Part shown: positions 49,961-59,179 of the stretch, in pieces
Layout of the letters: each line of letters begins with the position of its first letter
How positions within the stretch are numbered: position 1 is the first letter of the stretch
DNA from: Ornithinibacter aureus
Lineage (GTDB): Bacteria; Actinomycetota; Actinomycetes; Actinomycetales; Dermatophilaceae
Length of the DNA: 64,000 bases
Direction of reading: 5' to 3'
Assembly (NCBI RefSeq): GCF_009858245.1
Contig: NZ_VMSB01000001.1
Span: 2,170,001 to 2,234,000 of the forward strand
Position numbers and translations under genes: made by a program
Notes under the pieces: generated by a model
Databases searched by the model: none
What the model was told of the DNA's origin: nothing
Seen by the model: the letters and a program-made list of their open reading frames with translations, nothing else

Positions 49961-50935
49961 CTATGAGGCGGCCCCCAGGACGATGATCTTTCCGCGCGTG
50001 GCGCCCGCAGCGACATGGTCCACGGCAGCCGCCGCCTGCTCCAGGGGGAAGGCCCGTTCGACGACGGGGCGCAGGGCCCCCCGATCGATGACGTCGTTCA
50101 GGGCGAGCAGGTCTGCGGCGTTCTCCGACGAGACGAACATGACGAGGTTCTGCCTGACGAACGGTGAGAGCAGCGCCGCACCGACGGACCGCTCGAGCCC
50201 GCCGAGCCAGCGTCCGCCACCCTCGCTGCCGACGATCACGAGCGTTCCCCGCTCGGTGAGCAGGCTGCGCAACTCGGCGACCGACCGGTGCCCGCCGATG
50301 TCGAGGATCGCGTCGAACTGCTCTTCGAGGTCGCGCAGCGAGGTGGTGGTGTGGTCGATGACCCGTGCGGCGCCGAGCGAGCGCACGAGCTCGGCCTTGG
50401 CCGGCCCGCTGACACCGGTGACGGTGGCGCCGAGGTCGACGGCGAGCTGGACGGCGAACGTGCCCACCCCTCCCGAGGCGCCGACGACGAGCACCCGATC
50501 ACCGCGGCCGACGCCGGCCTTGCGCAGCGCCTGGAGGGCGGTGAGACCCGAGACGGGGACGGCCGCGGCCTCCTCCACGGTGATGGACGACGGGCAGGGT
50601 GCGAGGCGGGTGAGCGGCAGCACCGCGAGCTCGGCGAACGACCCGCGGGCGGTGCCGTACACGGCATCCCCGATGGCGTGCTCGGTGACGCCGTCGCCCA
50701 GCGCGATGATCGTGCCGGCCACGTCGCGCCCGGGGATCCTGTCCTTCGGGCGGCGCAGACCCAGGCCGAGCCGAGCCAGCAGGGGCAGGCCGGTCATGAC
50801 GTGCCACGTGCCGCGGTCGACGCCGGCCGCCGCGACCCGGATGAGCACCTCGCCGGGGCCGGGGGTCGGGTCGGGCACCTCGGTGAGGGCCAGCTGGTCG
50901 CTGGTGCCGTACTGGTCCTGCACGATGGCTCGCAT
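49961..50935 (-). CDS. Quinone-oxidoreductase-like NAD(P)-dependent dehydrogenase
   Basis: 324 aa. ATG at 50935 with AAGGAA six bases upstream; this motif overlaps the operator-like CTTACGCCGTAAG. No zinc-binding lobe: GRDVAGTI and the Rossmann motif VVGASGGVGTFAVQLAV mark a zinc-free MDR such as quinone reductase. It is divergent from the TetR-DUF429 gene, and the gap holds two copies of the palindrome, so it is probably the regulator's main target. Confidence 0.87.
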   Translation of the reverse strand: MRAIVQDQYGTSDQLALTEVPDPTPGPGEVLIRVAAAGVDRGTWHVMTGLPLLARLGLGLRRPKDRIPGRDVAGTIIALGDGVTEHAIGDAVYGTARGSFAELAVLPLTRLAPCPSSITVEEAAAVPVSGLTALQALRKAGVGRGDRVLVVGASGGVGTFAVQLAVDLGATVTGVSGPAKAELVRSLGAARVIDHTTTSLRDLEEQFDAILDIGGHRSVAELRSLLTERGTLVIVGSEGGGRWLGGLERSVGAALLSPFVRQNLVMFVSSENAADLLALNDVIDRGALRPVVERAFPLEQAAAAVDHVAAGATRGKIIVLGAAS

Positions 50936-50942
50936 GACATTC

Positions 50943-50994
50943 CTTACGCCGTAAGTCTGAGGGGGTGCGGGACACGGTAGCCTTACGCCGTAAG
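50943..50994. promoter_or_regulatory. Paired TetR operators CTTACGCCGTAAG
   Basis: The 13-bp palindrome CTTACG-C-CGTAAG occurs at 50943-50955 and 50982-50994, 39 bp apart, between the divergent dehydrogenase and TetR-DUF429 genes. One copy covers the dehydrogenase ribosome-binding site. Confidence 0.8.
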
Positions 50995-51058
50995 ATGGCG
51001 CAAGTTGCTCACCTGTCCACACCCTCGACCCAGCGCCTCACCGCCCGACCGTCCCCAC

Positions 51059-51084
51059 ATCGACCAATAGGTCACCGCAGGTAC
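51059..51084. repeat. Repeat family A, copy 4
   Basis: ATCGACCAATAGGTCAC followed by CGCAGGTAC, preceded by GTCCCCAC. It lies in the presumed leader of the TetR-DUF429 gene. Confidence 0.88.
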
Positions 51085-51105
51085 ACCCCTCGACCAGGAG
51101 ATCGG

Positions 51106-52551
51106 TTGCCGTCCGCCCATCCCGAGAATCCGCGCACCCGCAGCGCGCTCAGCCGTGAGCGCGTCATCGCGCAGGCTGTCGCCCTCGCGGACGAGAAGGG
51201 CCTGGCCGCCCTCTCGATGCGTGCCCTGGCCGGTCGCCTCGGCGTCGAGGCCATGTCGCTGTACCACCACGTCGCGGGCAAGGAGGCGCTCCTCGACGCC
51301 ATGCTCGACGTCGTGTTCGCCGAGATGCACCTGCCGGTGATCGGCGGCGACTGGCGAGCCGAGCTGCGCGCCCGCTCGGTCTCGGGCCGCACGGTCCTGC
51401 TGCGTCACCGGTGGGCGGTCGGGATGATGGATTCGCCGCGCAACCCGGGGCAGGAGAGCATCCGCCACCACGACGCCGTCCTGGGCTGCCTTGCTGCCGG
51501 GGGGTTCTCGCTCGAGGCCGCCGGCACGGCCTCCGCCCTGCTCGACTCCCATCTCTACGGCTTCATGGCGCAGGAGGTGAGCCTGCCGTTCACCACCGTC
51601 GACGAACTCGCCGAGATCGGGGCCACCCTCATCGGGCCCGAGGTGCAGGCCGCCTTCCCGCACTTCACCCGCTACGCGCAGGAGCGCGCCATCCAGCCGG
51701 GTTACGCGTTCGGCAACGAGTTCGAGCCCAGCCTCGACCTCGTGCTCGGGGCACTCGAGGTCCTGCGCGCGAACCCGGACGCGGCAGCCACGGCGGCCGC
51801 GGCTGCCGCGACGTCGGCCTCCACGCCGGTCGCCACCCCAGTCGGCCCCGACCCGATCGAGGTCACCGTGCCGGTCCTCGGGGTGGACGCCTGCCCGTTC
51901 GGCTGGGTCGGTGCCCTCCTCGTGCCCGGCGCGCCCCGACCCAGGGTCATCCTGGGGGAGACCATCGGTCAGCTCGTGGAGATGGTGCGAGCTGACGTCG
52001 ACATCCTCGTCGTGGGCATCGACATCCCCATCGGGCTCCCCGACAGCACGCCTCGCCAGGCCGACGCCCTGGCCCGCACGGAACTGACCGGACGGGCGAG
52101 CACGGTCTTCACCACGCTCACCAGGTCGGCCTACCTCGCCGACACGCGCGTCGAGGCGGATGCCGTGAACCGTCGCCTCAGCGGTCAGGGCGTCGGGGCC
52201 CAGGCCTTCGGGCTGAAGGCGAAGATCCTCGAGGTCGACGCGTGGCTGCGCATCCGACCGACCATCGAGGTCATCGAGGTGCACCCCGAGGTGTCGTTCG
52301 CCGCGATGGCCAGGGCGCCGCTGCCGCCCAAGCGCTCCGAGGAGGGCCGGGCACAGCGGTTGGCGACGCTCGCGGCATCCGGCATCGCGAGACCGTCGGT
52401 GCTCAAGGGCTCCGGGTACGCCCCCGACGACGTGCTGGACGCGTGCGCCGTGGCGTGGAGCGCGCACCGGCGGGCCACCGGCGACGCGCGCAGGTTGCCG
52501 GACCCGCCCGAGGTGTTCTCGGACGGCATCCGCGCCGCCATCCACGTCTGA
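51106..52551 (+). CDS. TetR-family regulator fused to a DUF429 domain
   Basis: 481 aa from TTG 51106, which has GGAG five bases upstream; ATG 50995 would put the family A repeat in the protein and is less likely. Residues about 15-65 are a TetR helix-turn-helix (VIAQAVALADEKGLAALSMR, then LYHHVAGKEALLDAM) with a TetR_C domain to about 225. An Ala/Thr/Pro linker follows, then from about 256 a full DUF429 domain: VLGVDACPFGWVGALLV, VVGIDIPIGLPD, STVFTTLTRSAYLA, GLKAKILEVDAWL, EVHPEVSFAAM. DUF429 is a predicted RNase H-like fold normally found alone. Confidence 0.85.
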   Translation: MPSAHPENPRTRSALSRERVIAQAVALADEKGLAALSMRALAGRLGVEAMSLYHHVAGKEALLDAMLDVVFAEMHLPVIGGDWRAELRARSVSGRTVLLRHRWAVGMMDSPRNPGQESIRHHDAVLGCLAAGGFSLEAAGTASALLDSHLYGFMAQEVSLPFTTVDELAEIGATLIGPEVQAAFPHFTRYAQERAIQPGYAFGNEFEPSLDLVLGALEVLRANPDAAATAAAAAATSASTPVATPVGPDPIEVTVPVLGVDACPFGWVGALLVPGAPRPRVILGETIGQLVEMVRADVDILVVGIDIPIGLPDSTPRQADALARTELTGRASTVFTTLTRSAYLADTRVEADAVNRRLSGQGVGAQAFGLKAKILEVDAWLRIRPTIEVIEVHPEVSFAAMARAPLPPKRSEEGRAQRLATLAASGIARPSVLKGSGYAPDDVLDACAVAWSAHRRATGDARRLPDPPEVFSDGIRAAIHV

Positions 52552-52573
52552 AGGCCTCACCCACGGTCCCGAC

Positions 52574-52645
52574 ATCGACCAATAGGTCACTCGGGGTACG
52601 CGACACCACACACACCACCGACCCCAGAGTGACCTATTGGTCGAT
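52574..52645. repeat. Repeat family A, copies 5 and 6 (inverted pair)
   Basis: Copy 5 reads rightward from 52574; copy 6 is its reverse complement ending at 52645. Together they form a long imperfect hairpin with arms of about 24 bp, just after the TetR-DUF429 stop; likely the terminator here. Confidence 0.85.
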
Positions 52646-52698
52646 CTGGGTAGGCCCGGTCCACGCCCGCTCGACGCCGCAGTGGCACAGTGGTGCCC

Positions 52699-53124
52699 AT
52701 GACCGCACGGGTTGCCCACACGACCGTCGACTGCCGCGACGCCTTCGCGCTCTCCCAGTGGTGGAAGGGGGTCCTCGACTACGTCGACGTCGAGGGTGAC
52801 CCGAACCTTCCCGGCCACGAGGAGTGCATGATCGTCAGCCCGGACGGCGCGCACCGCCTGCTGTTCATCGAGGTGCCCGAGGACAAGACCGTGAAGAACC
52901 GGCTGCACCTGGACCTCGAACCGGTCGAGGGCTCCCGCGACGACGAGCTCGCCCGCCTGCTCTCGCACGGCGCCGTCGAGGTCGCCGACCACCGCGGGCA
53001 GTACGGCCCCGGCACCGGCTGGGTGGTGCTCGCCGACCCGGAGGGCAACGAGTTCTGCATCCTGCGCACCCTCGCCGAGCGTGAGGGCGCCGCCGGGGCC
53101 GACGGGCTCGTCGAGGGCTCCTGA
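52699..53124 (+). CDS. VOC-family (glyoxalase-like) protein
   Basis: 141 aa. ATG at 52699 with CACAGT seven bases upstream: leaderless. The single module has VAHTTVDCRDAFALSQWWKG, LLFIEVPEDKTVKNRLHLDL and WVVLADPEGNEFCILRT, as in the glyoxalase-like PF18029 group. Function unknown; such proteins often give resistance or degrade small compounds. It is flanked by the family A hairpin and decayed sequence. Confidence 0.8.
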   Translation: MTARVAHTTVDCRDAFALSQWWKGVLDYVDVEGDPNLPGHEECMIVSPDGAHRLLFIEVPEDKTVKNRLHLDLEPVEGSRDDELARLLSHGAVEVADHRGQYGPGTGWVVLADPEGNEFCILRTLAEREGAAGADGLVEGS

Positions 53125-53304
53125 CCCGAGCCGGGTGCTGCCCCTCGAGGGTCAGTCGGCCACGAGCACGACGTGCAGGGTCCGATGCACGGAGACATCA
53201 CCGCAACTTCATGTCGACACCCTGCCACCGACGTGGGCCCGTTCGCCGCTCGACAGGCGGACGCATACTGAAGGCCCGCTCGTGAGCTGAACCGAGGAAA
53301 CCCC

Positions 53305-54053
53305 ATGCGTTGGACCCCTGACCAGATGCCCGACCTCACCGGCCGTCGCGCCGTCGTGACCGGTGCGAACTCCGGCATCGGTCTGGTCGAGGCCCGTGAG
53401 CTGGCCCGGCACGGCGCCGACGTCGTGCTCGCCGTGCGCAGCACGGATGCCGGTGAGGCCGCCGCTGAGCGCATTCGGGCCACCGGCGCCGCAGGCCGGG
53501 TCAGCGTGGAGCGCCTCGACCTGGCGTCGCAGGAATCGGTGCGGGAGTTCGCCGCTCGTCTCGAGGGGCCGCTCGACCTGCTCGTCAACAACGCCGGGGT
53601 GACGGTGCGGTTGCCGAGGGCAACCCGGCATCCGGCTATGACCCGCAGACGTCCTACGGCCGCTCGAAGCTGGCCAACCTGCTGTTCGCCCTCGAGCTCC
53701 AGCGGCGGGCGACGGCATCCGGCTCGTCCCTGACGTCGACGGCGGCGCACCCGGGCGTCTCGGGGACGAACCTGTTCGGCAGCCGGGACGGGATGGGCTC
53801 GATCCCTGTCATCGGCACCGTCGGAAGCTGGGCCGTCAAGCTGGCGTTCCCCTCGCCTGAGCGGGGGGCCGAGGCGGTCCTGTATGCCGCGACCGTCGCC
53901 GAACCGGGTTCGTACTCCGGCCCGACCGGCATCGGCGAGACCCGTGGTGCGGTCGGCACGGCGAAGCAGAGCCAGTGGGCGCAGGACCCGGAGCTGGCGG
54001 CCGTGCTCTGGGAGCGCAGCGAAGAGCTGACGGGCGTTCACTACACGTTCTGA
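53305..54053 (+). pseudogene. Short-chain dehydrogenase with internal deletion and frameshift
   Basis: ATG at 53305 with GAGGA upstream. The first 100 residues are a normal SDR start: VVTGANSGIGLVEARELARH with the NAD(P) glycines and LLVNNAGV. At about 53600-53615 the sequence jumps to a later part, and the frame changes; frame three then reads NPASGYDPQTSYGRSKLANL (catalytic YxxxK) to the C-terminus at 54053. About 70 residues containing the catalytic Ser are missing. It is probably inactive, or the sequence is mis-assembled. Confidence 0.75.
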
Positions 54054-54134
54054 GCCGCCCTGCCCGGCGGCACGGCGCCGGGCAGGTTGGACGGAGCGGT
54101 CCGAGCAGCCGGCGCCATCTGGGAAACTTGGCCC

Positions 54135-55763
54135 ATGTCACTGCGCCGCACCGCCATCAGCAGGATGAAGAACGGCCACGTCGACGTCCTCGTCGTCGGT
54201 GCCGGCATCAACGGGGCGGTATCCGCGGCGGCCCTGGCCGGTCGCGGCGCCACGGTGGCCCTGATCGACCGGGCCGACTTCGGCGGATTCACCAGCCAGG
54301 AGTCGAGCAACCTCGTGTGGGGTGGCTTCAAGTACCTCGAGAACTACGAGCTGCCCCTGGTGTTCGGGTTGTGCAAGTCGCGCAACCGGCTGATGAAGGC
54401 CTACCCGGACAACGTCAAGGAGATCTCCTTCCTGGCCACCCTGGGCAACACGGCCCCCTTCAAGCCGTGGTTCGCCGCCCTCGGCGCAACCGCCTACTGG
54501 GGCATCGGCCAGTTCGGCACGAAGCCGCCGAAGCTCTACAGCGCCGAGAAGCTCGAGGCCGTCGAGCCGGTCATCGACACCACCAGCGCCCGCGGCGCCG
54601 TGCAGTACCAGGACTGCTACCTCGTCGACAACGACTCCCGGTTCGTCTTCTCCTTCGTCCGCTCGGCCATCGAGGCAGGCGCGGCCGTCGCCAACTACGT
54701 CGAGCTGGTGAGCGCCCGGCGCGAGGGCGACCGCTGGGTCTGCCAGTTGCGCGACACCGACTCGGGCGAGGAGTTCACGACGACCGCGCGGGTCGTCGTC
54801 AACGCGGCCGGCCCGTTCGTCGACGAGCTCAACACGGCCTGGGGGCTCACGACGGATCACCGCATCGTGTACTCCAAGGGCATCCACCTCATCGTCCCCC
54901 GCCTCACGACCACGCGGCACAACCGGGTGCTCGCGTTCTTCGACGACACCCAGCGGCTCTTCTACATCATCCCCATGGGCCGGCGTTCGGTGATCGGCAC
55001 GACCGACACCCGCGTCGACGACCCCCACACCCAGGTCACCGACGAGGACCGCGACTTCCTCCTCGCCCAGATCAACGCGCGCCTCGACCTCCCCGAGCCG
55101 CTGACCCACGACGACATCATCGCCGAGCGCTCCGGCGTGCGCCCGCTCGTGGTTCGTCGCGGCGGCAGCGACCAGACCAACGTCGACTGGACGTCACTGT
55201 CGCGCAAGCACGAGATCGAGCGCGACGACGCCCGCGGCGTCGTGACCATCTTCGGCGGCAAGCTCACCGACTGCCTCAACGTCGGTGAGGAGGTCGCCGA
55301 GCACGTCGAGAGCCTCGGCATCCCCCTCGAGAAGGACCTGCGCAACTGGTACGGCGAACCGGCCGCCGCGACCCGCAAGGAGTTCTACCGGCAGGCGCGG
55401 CTCATGCGCCTGGACTCGCTGCGTACCAAGCCCGACACCGAGCCGCTCACCGACCGGCTCTGGCGCCGCTACGGCCGCCGTGCCTTCGACCTGCTCGAGA
55501 TGATCCGTGCCGACCCGACGATGGGTGAGGACGTCATGGGCTCCGCCGACTACCTGCGCGCCGAGCTCCACACGGCGGCCGAGCACGAGATGGTCGTGAC
55601 CCTCGACGACTTCATGCGTCGCCGCAGCAAGATCGACCTCGTCGTGCGCGACCGCGACATCCTCGGCTCCCCCGGGCTCGCCGAGGTCGCTGGCATTCTC
55701 TTCGGGGATGCCGCGGACGCTCGCCTCGCCGACTACGTCGCCTCCAAGACCGCTCACGCCTGA
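54135..55763 (+). CDS. glpD: Glycerol-3-phosphate dehydrogenase
   Basis: 542 aa. ATG at 54135 with AAACTT five bases upstream, no Shine-Dalgarno. FAD motif VLVVGAGINGAVSAAALAG, FTSQESSNLVWGGFKYLENY (20 residues), IIPMGRRSVIGTTDTRVDDP (20 residues) and IFGGKLTDCLNVGEE are characteristic of GlpD/GlpA enzymes. It oxidises glycerol-3-phosphate to DHAP and feeds electrons to quinones at the membrane. No glycerol kinase or facilitator is adjacent. Confidence 0.92.
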   Translation: MSLRRTAISRMKNGHVDVLVVGAGINGAVSAAALAGRGATVALIDRADFGGFTSQESSNLVWGGFKYLENYELPLVFGLCKSRNRLMKAYPDNVKEISFLATLGNTAPFKPWFAALGATAYWGIGQFGTKPPKLYSAEKLEAVEPVIDTTSARGAVQYQDCYLVDNDSRFVFSFVRSAIEAGAAVANYVELVSARREGDRWVCQLRDTDSGEEFTTTARVVVNAAGPFVDELNTAWGLTTDHRIVYSKGIHLIVPRLTTTRHNRVLAFFDDTQRLFYIIPMGRRSVIGTTDTRVDDPHTQVTDEDRDFLLAQINARLDLPEPLTHDDIIAERSGVRPLVVRRGGSDQTNVDWTSLSRKHEIERDDARGVVTIFGGKLTDCLNVGEEVAEHVESLGIPLEKDLRNWYGEPAAATRKEFYRQARLMRLDSLRTKPDTEPLTDRLWRRYGRRAFDLLEMIRADPTMGEDVMGSADYLRAELHTAAEHEMVVTLDDFMRRRSKIDLVVRDRDILGSPGLAEVAGILFGDAADARLADYVASKTAHA

Positions 55764-55791
55764 CCTGCCTGCCCTCGTAGGCTGACCGACC

Positions 55792-56550
55792 ATGACGACG
55801 ACCTCCTCGGCCCACACCCCGTCCGGGTCACCGCAGGAGTCGCCGTGGCCGATCTCCGGTGCGGCGCGCAGGGCCTTCGCGGCGAATGCCGCCATCGCCT
55901 GGCTCGGCGTCGTGCTCACCGTCATCCTCTCCGGGGTCGGTGCCTACACCTTCCAGGAGGTCGAGCCCGGTCTCTACGGCGAGCACCCCGACGGGCTCGC
56001 CGGGGTCGTCTCGCGACTCGGTGACACCGCGAGCTACTTCACCATCTGGTCCAACGTCGTCGTCGCCGTGACGATGACGCTGCTCGCCCGGCAACCGCTG
56101 CGGGCGACGCCGCTGCTGAGGGTGCTGCGCCTGGACAGCATCCTGATGATCACCATCACCGCCATCGTCTACGCGGTGCTGCTCGCGCCGAGCACCGAGG
56201 TCGTCGGCTGGTCCCGCCTCACCGACCCGGTCCTGCACCAGATCACCCCGGCGGTGACCGTCATCGTCTGGGTGGTGTTCGGCCCGCGGGGCTGGATCAA
56301 CCGGCGCACGCTGCTCCCGGCACTGATCGTCCCCATCGTGTGGGTCGCATGGATCCTGCTGCGCGGCAGCGTGATCGACGCCTACCCCTACGACTTCGTC
56401 AACATCTCCGTCTACGGCGTCGGCCCGGTTGCGGCGACCATGGCCGTCATCCTGGCGTTCGGCCTCGTCGTCATGGCGATCTACTGGGGGGTCGACGTCG
56501 CCCTGCGCCGCTGGCTCGGCCAGCGCGCCGGGGCCACGCAGTTCAGCTGA
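55792..56550 (+). CDS. Pr6Pr-type six-helix membrane protein
   Basis: 252 aa. ATG at 55792 with TAGGCT eight bases upstream. About six hydrophobic helices span residues 32-240; the segment TASYFTIWSNVVVAVTMTLL (20 residues) and the Trp/Asn pattern FTIWSN match the Pr6Pr/FAR-17a-like family. Function unknown. The stop overlaps the 3' end of the convergent SDR pseudogene by eight bases. Confidence 0.78.
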   Translation: MTTTSSAHTPSGSPQESPWPISGAARRAFAANAAIAWLGVVLTVILSGVGAYTFQEVEPGLYGEHPDGLAGVVSRLGDTASYFTIWSNVVVAVTMTLLARQPLRATPLLRVLRLDSILMITITAIVYAVLLAPSTEVVGWSRLTDPVLHQITPAVTVIVWVVFGPRGWINRRTLLPALIVPIVWVAWILLRGSVIDAYPYDFVNISVYGVGPVAATMAVILAFGLVVMAIYWGVDVALRRWLGQRAGATQFS

Positions 56551-57190
56551 GCAGCGCGGCCATCTTCTTCGCGATGAGGTCGGTGGCCCGGCGCGGTGAC
56601 AGCCGCGATATCGAGTCGAGCATGCGCGCGTCCTTGCCGATGACGACCCGGAAACTGCCGGCGACGACCCCCTTGTCGATGATCTGGCGTGCCGCGTCGG
56701 ATGCCGTGGTCAGGCTGCCCGCCGACGCCGCGGCATCCGCGCTTCAACCAGGGATGGCCGCACCAGAGTTCTCCGCGATGTGGGTGGCCACCCCACCGGA
56801 GAAGACGACCGACACCGCCACCGGGCTGCCCTTGAGCTCGGTGTACAGCGCCTCGGTGAGCAGCATGACGGCCGCCTTGCTCGCGCCGTAGACCGACTGG
56901 CCCGGGACCGGTGCCAGGGCACCCATGCTCGAGACGTTGACGACGGCGGCCTGCGGGCGGGACTCAGGTGCGGCAGGAACGCCTTGGTCGTGTGGACCAC
57001 ACCCCAGAAGTTCACGCCCATGACCTTCTCGATCTGGCCGTACTCCAGGTCGGCGGACGAAGGGCTGGATGATGCCGGCGACGTTGAGCAGGCCGTCGAC
57101 CCGGCCGTGGGCGGCGATGACGGCGTCGGGCAGGGCCTCGACGACGGCCCGGTCGGTGATGTCGACGGTGTGGTCGGGAGGGTGCCCGCG
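56543..57190 (-). pseudogene. Short-chain dehydrogenase remnant with nonsense and frameshift changes
   Basis: Reads from VDITDRAVVEALPDAV (57170 region) through RVDGLLNVAGIIQPF, then the frame shifts near 57060 to ADLEYGQIEKVMGVNFWG and shifts again near 56965 to AAVVNVSSMGALAPVPGQSV and YGASKAAV (catalytic Ser and YxxxK). An in-frame TGA at 56744-56746 interrupts the C-terminal part, which otherwise continues SADAAASAGSLTTAS to KKMAALLS and the stop. The N-terminal NAD(P)-binding motif is absent. Confidence 0.75.
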
Positions 57191-57513
57191 GGGGGCAGCT
57201 CACCCTCGGCGCGACGCCGCCGCACGACGTCCGCGACGGTCGTCACCGCGGATGGCGTGACGGCCACTCCCATGAGCACCTTGGCACCGCGCCCGATGCC
57301 GGGCGTGACGGGGTCGAGCAGCTTCTTCGCGACGAAGGGAGCAATGAGGCTGCCGACCCCCATCGTCAGGCTCGCGATGGTGTCGGCCACCTCGTAGTCG
57401 CCGGCGCGCGGGGTGCCGGCCGGCGCCGGGTTGCGGCGCTGCCACAGGACCTCGGCGGCCATCGCACCGACGAAGGCCGGGATGGCCAGGGCGGTCAGAT
57501 CAGGTCGACGCAC
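57190..57513 (-). pseudogene. N-terminal fragment, possibly sterol desaturase/fatty-acid hydroxylase family
   Basis: GTG at 57513 with TGCAAT six bases upstream: leaderless. It encodes about 105 residues: DLTALAIPAFVGAMAAEVLW, GDYEVADTIASLTMGVGSLI, and a hydrophobic stretch ending VADVVRRRRAEGELPP, with two to three membrane helices. This start resembles that of some actinobacterial sterol-desaturase-like proteins, from memory. It then fuses directly to the SDR remnant, so its own His-rich catalytic part is missing. Confidence 0.5.
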
Positions 57514-57874
57514 CGGACCATTGCACCCGAGGAGCCGCCGCCGTGAGCAGCAGCAATGACCGCGCTGGGTCGGGCCCGCAGCACGGCGACGAACTCGCAC
57601 AGGGAGTCGCTCGGCACGAAGAAGCGGGCGACCGCTCCGCCGACCTGAGCGCCGGGGGTAGGTACCTACTCCAGCACCCCTTGCGCCGCGCAAGGAATCC
57701 CTTCACCACCGCAAGAACCCCTCACAGCACCCCCTACACCTCTCACAGGTTCGGCCCACCGACACCGGCACACGCGGCGGCGATGGCGTCGATGCCGAGG
57801 TCACGAGCCTGCGGGGCCGCACGAGGCGCGTGGTGGTTGCTCGGCGCGACGAGGTACGGACCAGAACTGCTCGT
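57514..57874. other. Gene-poor gap with family C repeat
   Basis: No complete gene seen. It holds the family C repeat at 57692-57714, a GTAGGTACCTAC palindrome at about 57659-57670, and a minus-strand open end (ARDLGIDAIAAACAGVGGPN then stop near 57746) that looks like the C-terminus of a lost gene. Confidence 0.5.
57692..57714. repeat. Family C repeat, copy 2
   Basis: AAGGAATCCCTTCACC then ACCGCAA; it matches 1708-1730 with one change. Unlike copy 1, the outer arms are poor. Confidence 0.65.
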
Positions 57875-59113
57875 TCACGACGCCGATGTCGTGGTCAGCC
57901 AGGGCACGGGGGTGCCGATCACCGACGAGAGCTCGTGCATGGCGGCACCGGTCGCCCCCGGCGCGGGGTCGACCGGGGCGGGGACGATCGTCGGCTCGGC
58001 CCACCGCGCAGACAGCACCCGAGTCCTCAGCTGCCGTTCGAGCTCTGGGCGCAGCAGGTCGGCGATCTGGCCGAGGTGCCCACCGAGCACGACCGCGGGG
58101 ATGTCGAGGACGTTGAGCACGCCGGCGACCGCGATCCCGAGCGCGCGCGCCGCCCGGTCCAGTGCCTTCGCCGCGCCGGCATCCCCCGACGCCACGGCGC
58201 TGACGAGGTCGGCGGCGGTGCTGTCGCGGTCCATCCCGGCGGCATCGAGGATCGCGTGCCTGCCGGCGTACCGCTCGAGGCAGCCGGTCGAGCCGCACGG
58301 GCATGCGGGCCCGTCGGGGTCGACCGTCACGTGCCCGATCTCGCCGGCCCAGCCGTGCTGGCCGGTCATGACCTCCCCCCCGAGCACCACGGCGCCACCG
58401 ACCCCGATCTCGCCGGAGAGGTAGACGAAGTCGCGCACGGGTCCCGGCCGCCCGGGGGTCTGCTCGGCGACGGTGCGGGCCGCGAGGTCGGCCTCGTTCC
58501 CGACGCGCAGCACCCCGGCTCCCTCGGGGAGTAGGTCGCCGGGGAGGTGCTCGACGGGTCGCAGGTCGGCCCACCCGAGGTTGGGGGCGAGCAGGAGGGT
58601 GCCGGTGTCGGCGGACACCACCCCCGGCAGGGCGAGGCCGCCACCCACCAGACGCACGCCGGACGGCATCCCGTCGAGCACGTCGCGGGCGATCGCCGCG
58701 AGGCGCTCCAGCGTCGGCACCGGGGGTGACCCGACGAGGTCGTCGACCTCGATGTGCTCACCGATGACGTCGCCGCGCAGGCTGACCACCCGCGCAGCGA
58801 GGAACCCGGCATTGACCTGGAGGCCGAGTGCGGCGACGCCGCTGCCGGCCACGAGCGGGGTTGCCGGGCGGCCGGGGCCGGTGGTCCCCGCCCGCTCGAG
58901 CTCGTCGAGCAGCCCGGCTGCGACGAGGTCGTCGGCGAGGCGGGATGCCGTGGAGCGGGTCATCGAGGTTCGCTTGGCGACCGACGCTCGCGAGATCGGC
59001 TCCGGGGAGGCACAGACCGTGCGGGCGACCAGCGACAGGTTGCTCGCCCGCAGCGATGACTGTCGGGCCCCCGAGGTCGTCTCGGCGGCGCGGCGCGGAT
59101 CGGTCAACGACAC
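57875..59113 (-). CDS. xylR: ROK-family repressor, probable xylose regulator
   Basis: 412 aa from GTG 59113, with TAGGGT exactly six bases upstream; GTG 59116 is the alternative. N-terminal winged helix (ISRASVAKRTSMTRSTASRL), then the ROK sugar-kinase-like fold with GEIGHVTVDPDGPACPCGSTGCLE (ends given of a longer motif), where CxCGxxGCxE binds zinc. Divergent from xylA, so it should repress xylose use in the absence of sugar. The end TPVPWLTTTSAS is slightly unlike other ROK proteins. Confidence 0.85.
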   Translation of the reverse strand: MSLTDPRRAAETTSGARQSSLRASNLSLVARTVCASPEPISRASVAKRTSMTRSTASRLADDLVAAGLLDELERAGTTGPGRPATPLVAGSGVAALGLQVNAGFLAARVVSLRGDVIGEHIEVDDLVGSPPVPTLERLAAIARDVLDGMPSGVRLVGGGLALPGVVSADTGTLLLAPNLGWADLRPVEHLPGDLLPEGAGVLRVGNEADLAARTVAEQTPGRPGPVRDFVYLSGEIGVGGAVVLGGEVMTGQHGWAGEIGHVTVDPDGPACPCGSTGCLERYAGRHAILDAAGMDRDSTAADLVSAVASGDAGAAKALDRAARALGIAVAGVLNVLDIPAVVLGGHLGQIADLLRPELERQLRTRVLSARWAEPTIVPAPVDPAPGATGAAMHELSSVIGTPVPWLTTTSAS

Positions 59114-59142
59114 CACTTGACCCTACTTCACCTCTCCTAATA

Positions 59143-59163
59143 TGTTTCATCACACAACAAACA
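59143..59163. promoter_or_regulatory. Probable ROK operator
   Basis: TGTTT (59143-59147) and AAACA (59159-59163) form an AT-rich inverted pair in the xylR-xylA gap, as is usual for ROK repressors. It lies 17 bases before the xylA start. Confidence 0.55.
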
Positions 59164-59179
59164 ATGGGAGGAACCCGTC

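Noticed and set aside
50995-51105. ATG 50995 as the start of the TetR-DUF429 gene
   Set aside because: It would translate the family A repeat and has no ribosome-binding site; TTG 51106 has GGAG at five bases.
53125-53304. A short minus-strand frame ending RTLHVVLVAD
   Set aside because: Only about a dozen plausible residues with no start; could be a remnant but cannot be supported.
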